From NCBI GenBank assembly GCA_947313935.1, contig CAMZNW010000208.1, positions 1-7,396 on the forward strand: 7,396 bases of DNA. The letters are read 5' to 3'. Made by a program: the position numbers and the translations under genes. The notes beneath the pieces are model-generated. The model saw nothing but the letters and a program-made list of their open reading frames with translations, did not search any database and was not told the DNA's origin. Source of the DNA: an uncultured Mollicutes bacterium (lineage in GTDB: Bacteria; Bacillota_I; Bacilli_A; UBA3375). Of this stretch, positions 5,959-7,396 are shown in pieces. Within the stretch, counting starts at the first letter, position 1; every line of letters starts with the position of its first letter.

Positions 5959-6803
5959 GAATTATTTATAGTAATACATCATGTATTGATCAAAAAATAA
6001 AAGATTTTAAAAATGGAGAAATGTTAAAATTACATTCTTTTTTAGGAGAAGAGGAATTCTTTGGAGATAGTAAAGAACTTATGATTGCTGCTAAAGAAAA
6101 GAATATAATTCCTACAACATCTCAACCATCTACTATTGAAATTAAAGAATTAATCGAAGAATCTTTAACTAAATATGACGATATAATTATTTTTAGTCCT
6201 TCTCAATATTTATCAGGTACTTATAGTAATACAATTCTTGCAATTGGAATGCTTAAAACAAATAAAAACCGTATTCATATAGTTAAAGTACGATCATATT
6301 CATTAAGTGAATATGCTATGATTACACGTGGAATTGATATGATTAATAGTGAGAAGTATAAAATAGAAGATATTGTTGATACATTAAATGAGAATGCTAA
6401 ACATTTTGAAACTTTTATTGTACCAGGTACATTAGATTACTTGAAAAAAAGTGGACGAGTAAATTTATCACAATTAATAATTGGAAAACTAATAAATTTC
6501 AAATTATTATTACGTCATGTTGAACCAGTACCAAATATTTATAAAAAAGTACGTTCATCAAAAAAAATATTACAAGAAATTGAAGCAGAACTTATTAATA
6601 AAAAAACAAAACGAATTTATTTTACATCTTATCAAGATGATGATAAAGTTGAAAAATATTTACGAAAAATTGCTAATGAAAATAATGTTGAATTTATCGA
6701 TTGTGAAGTAGTTCCTATAATTATAGCATGTCATTTTGGACCTAAATCATTTGGTATTTCATTAGAACGAGAAAACATACCTGATGATTTTAAAGGAGAA
6801 TAA
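5946..6803 (+). CDS. DegV-family protein (FakB-like fatty-acid-binding protein)
   Basis: The protein has 285 residues, the usual length for DegV/FakB. FakB proteins hold a fatty acid while the FakA kinase phosphorylates it, feeding acyl-phosphate into phospholipid synthesis. Conserved pieces in order: PTTSQPS (56-62), LSGTYSNT (89-96), a LDYLKKSGRVN segment matching the family LKKGGRI region, KVRSSKK, and CHFGP (262-266), whose His263 matches the conserved HxGP near the carboxylate site. The N-terminal DSxxDL-type opening is altered (SNTSCID at 9-15), and the usual KP after the SGR region reads KLL, so the protein is somewhat divergent. The start at 5946 overlaps the preceding gene by 13 bases and has AAGGAG (5936-5941) upstream. 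trpS follows directly with no gap. No fakA is in view, so acyl-chain binding is inferred from the family only. Confidence 0.9.
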   Translation: MSNIGIIYSNTSCIDQKIKDFKNGEMLKLHSFLGEEEFFGDSKELMIAAKEKNIIPTTSQPSTIEIKELIEESLTKYDDIIIFSPSQYLSGTYSNTILAIGMLKTNKNRIHIVKVRSYSLSEYAMITRGIDMINSEKYKIEDIVDTLNENAKHFETFIVPGTLDYLKKSGRVNLSQLIIGKLINFKLLLRHVEPVPNIYKKVRSSKKILQEIEAELINKKTKRIYFTSYQDDDKVEKYLRKIANENNVEFIDCEVVPIIIACHFGPKSFGISLERENIPDDFKGE

Positions 6804-7396
6804 ATGCGTGTTTTAACAGGAATTAAACCTACTGGTGAATTACATTTAGGAAATTACATTGGTGCTATTAAACAAATAATTGAATTATCAAAAGAAAATG
6901 AGGTGTTTTTATTTATTGCTGATTATCATGCTCTAAATAATGGTATTTTACCAGAAGAATTACAAAATAATACTAGACATATTTTAGCAGCTTTAAATTC
7001 TTTTTTTTCTGATAATAATCAAGTTAAAATATATTTACAATCTCAAATACCAGAAATATTTGAATTAGCTATTATATTAACAAATTGTACTGCAAAAGGA
7101 CTTTTAAATCGTGCACATGCTTATAAAAGTATAGTTGATCAAAATAATTCTTATAAAAAAGATATAGATTTTAATGTCAATATTGGATTATATAATTATC
7201 CATTATTAATGGCTAGTGATATTTTACTTTTTAATACTCAAGTAGTACCAGTAGGAGTTGATCAAAAACAACATATTGAAATTGCACGTGATATTGCCTC
7301 TACATTTAATAATAGATATGAAGATATATTTATTCTACCTAAAGCTTTAATTGTAGAAAATAAACCTGTAATTGGTCTTGATGGTCGTAAAATGTC
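6804..7396 (+). CDS. trpS: Tryptophanyl-tRNA synthetase, N-terminal part (3' end outside the window)
   Basis: The frame runs from ATG 6804 to the window edge without a stop: 197 complete codons plus two bases of the 198th. Usual length is about 330 residues, so some 60 percent is visible. It is a cytoplasmic class I synthetase charging tRNA-Trp. It begins MRVLTGIKPTGELHLGNYIG, where HLGN (14-17) is the HIGH-type ATP motif. GLLNRAHAYK, the YPLLMASDILLF segment and VPVGVDQKQHIE follow. GLDGRKMS at 191-198 is the start of the KMSKS signature (the Ser codon is cut off by the edge). The MRVLTG opening and the GLDGRKMS form resemble the second bacterial TrpRS branch more than the E. coli TrpS type; this is from memory of the families. 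The GGAG site (6795-6798) lies inside the DegV gene and the ATG directly follows its TAA, so it is cotranscribed with no leader of its own. Confidence 0.96.
   Translation, partial: MRVLTGIKPTGELHLGNYIGAIKQIIELSKENEVFLFIADYHALNNGILPEELQNNTRHILAALNSFFSDNNQVKIYLQSQIPEIFELAIILTNCTAKGLLNRAHAYKSIVDQNNSYKKDIDFNVNIGLYNYPLLMASDILLFNTQVVPVGVDQKQHIEIARDIASTFNNRYEDIFILPKALIVENKPVIGLDGRKM

Noticed and set aside
6517..6711. Open frame of 64 codons on the + strand
   Set aside because: It is out of frame within the well-supported DegV-family gene, is Lys/Ile-rich, and lacks its own ribosome binding site.

Overview
The window comes from a very AT-rich, densely packed bacterial genome, probably a low-GC Gram-positive or Mollicutes relative (Acholeplasma-, Erysipelotrichales- or RF39-like; this placement is inference). 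The signs are Shine-Dalgarno sites of the AGGAG type, ECF transporter and DegV/FakB-type genes, and codons dominated by A and T. Three genes end at TGA inside tight overlaps, and tryptophan is written TGG. So the code is the standard bacterial one, not the Mycoplasma/Spiroplasma code in which TGA means Trp. All supported genes lie on the + strand, and the only substantial intergenic gaps are 126 and 59 bases.

Bases 1-477 hold the 3' part of an EcfT gene, the transmembrane coupling subunit of energy-coupling-factor vitamin/metal importers. After a 126-base gap with an extended -10 promoter comes a five-gene unit (604-4999) concerned with cations and membrane lipids. It contains two TrkA-type regulatory subunits (one with only the nucleotide-binding domain, one with a degenerate nucleotide-binding domain plus RCK_C), the TrkH potassium channel/transporter, a diacylglycerol-kinase-family lipid kinase, and a cation/calcium exchanger with two alpha-repeats. 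Three of its four junctions overlap by 4 or 20 bases and the last gap is 23 bases, so it is very probably one transcript.

A second promoter at 5012-5040, overlapped by a long near-perfect A/T palindrome, starts a second unit (5059 to beyond 7396). It holds a zinc-type cation diffusion facilitator, a DegV-family fatty-acid-binding protein, and the first 197 codons of tryptophanyl-tRNA synthetase, which runs off the window.

Taken together this is ordinary housekeeping content: K+ uptake, Ca2+/Na+ exchange, divalent-metal efflux and phospholipid precursor handling. I see no mobile element, CRISPR array, RNA gene or defence system. The points most worth following are the division of labour between the two TrkA proteins, a His-to-Asn change in the metal site of the cation diffusion facilitator, and the palindrome covering that gene's promoter.
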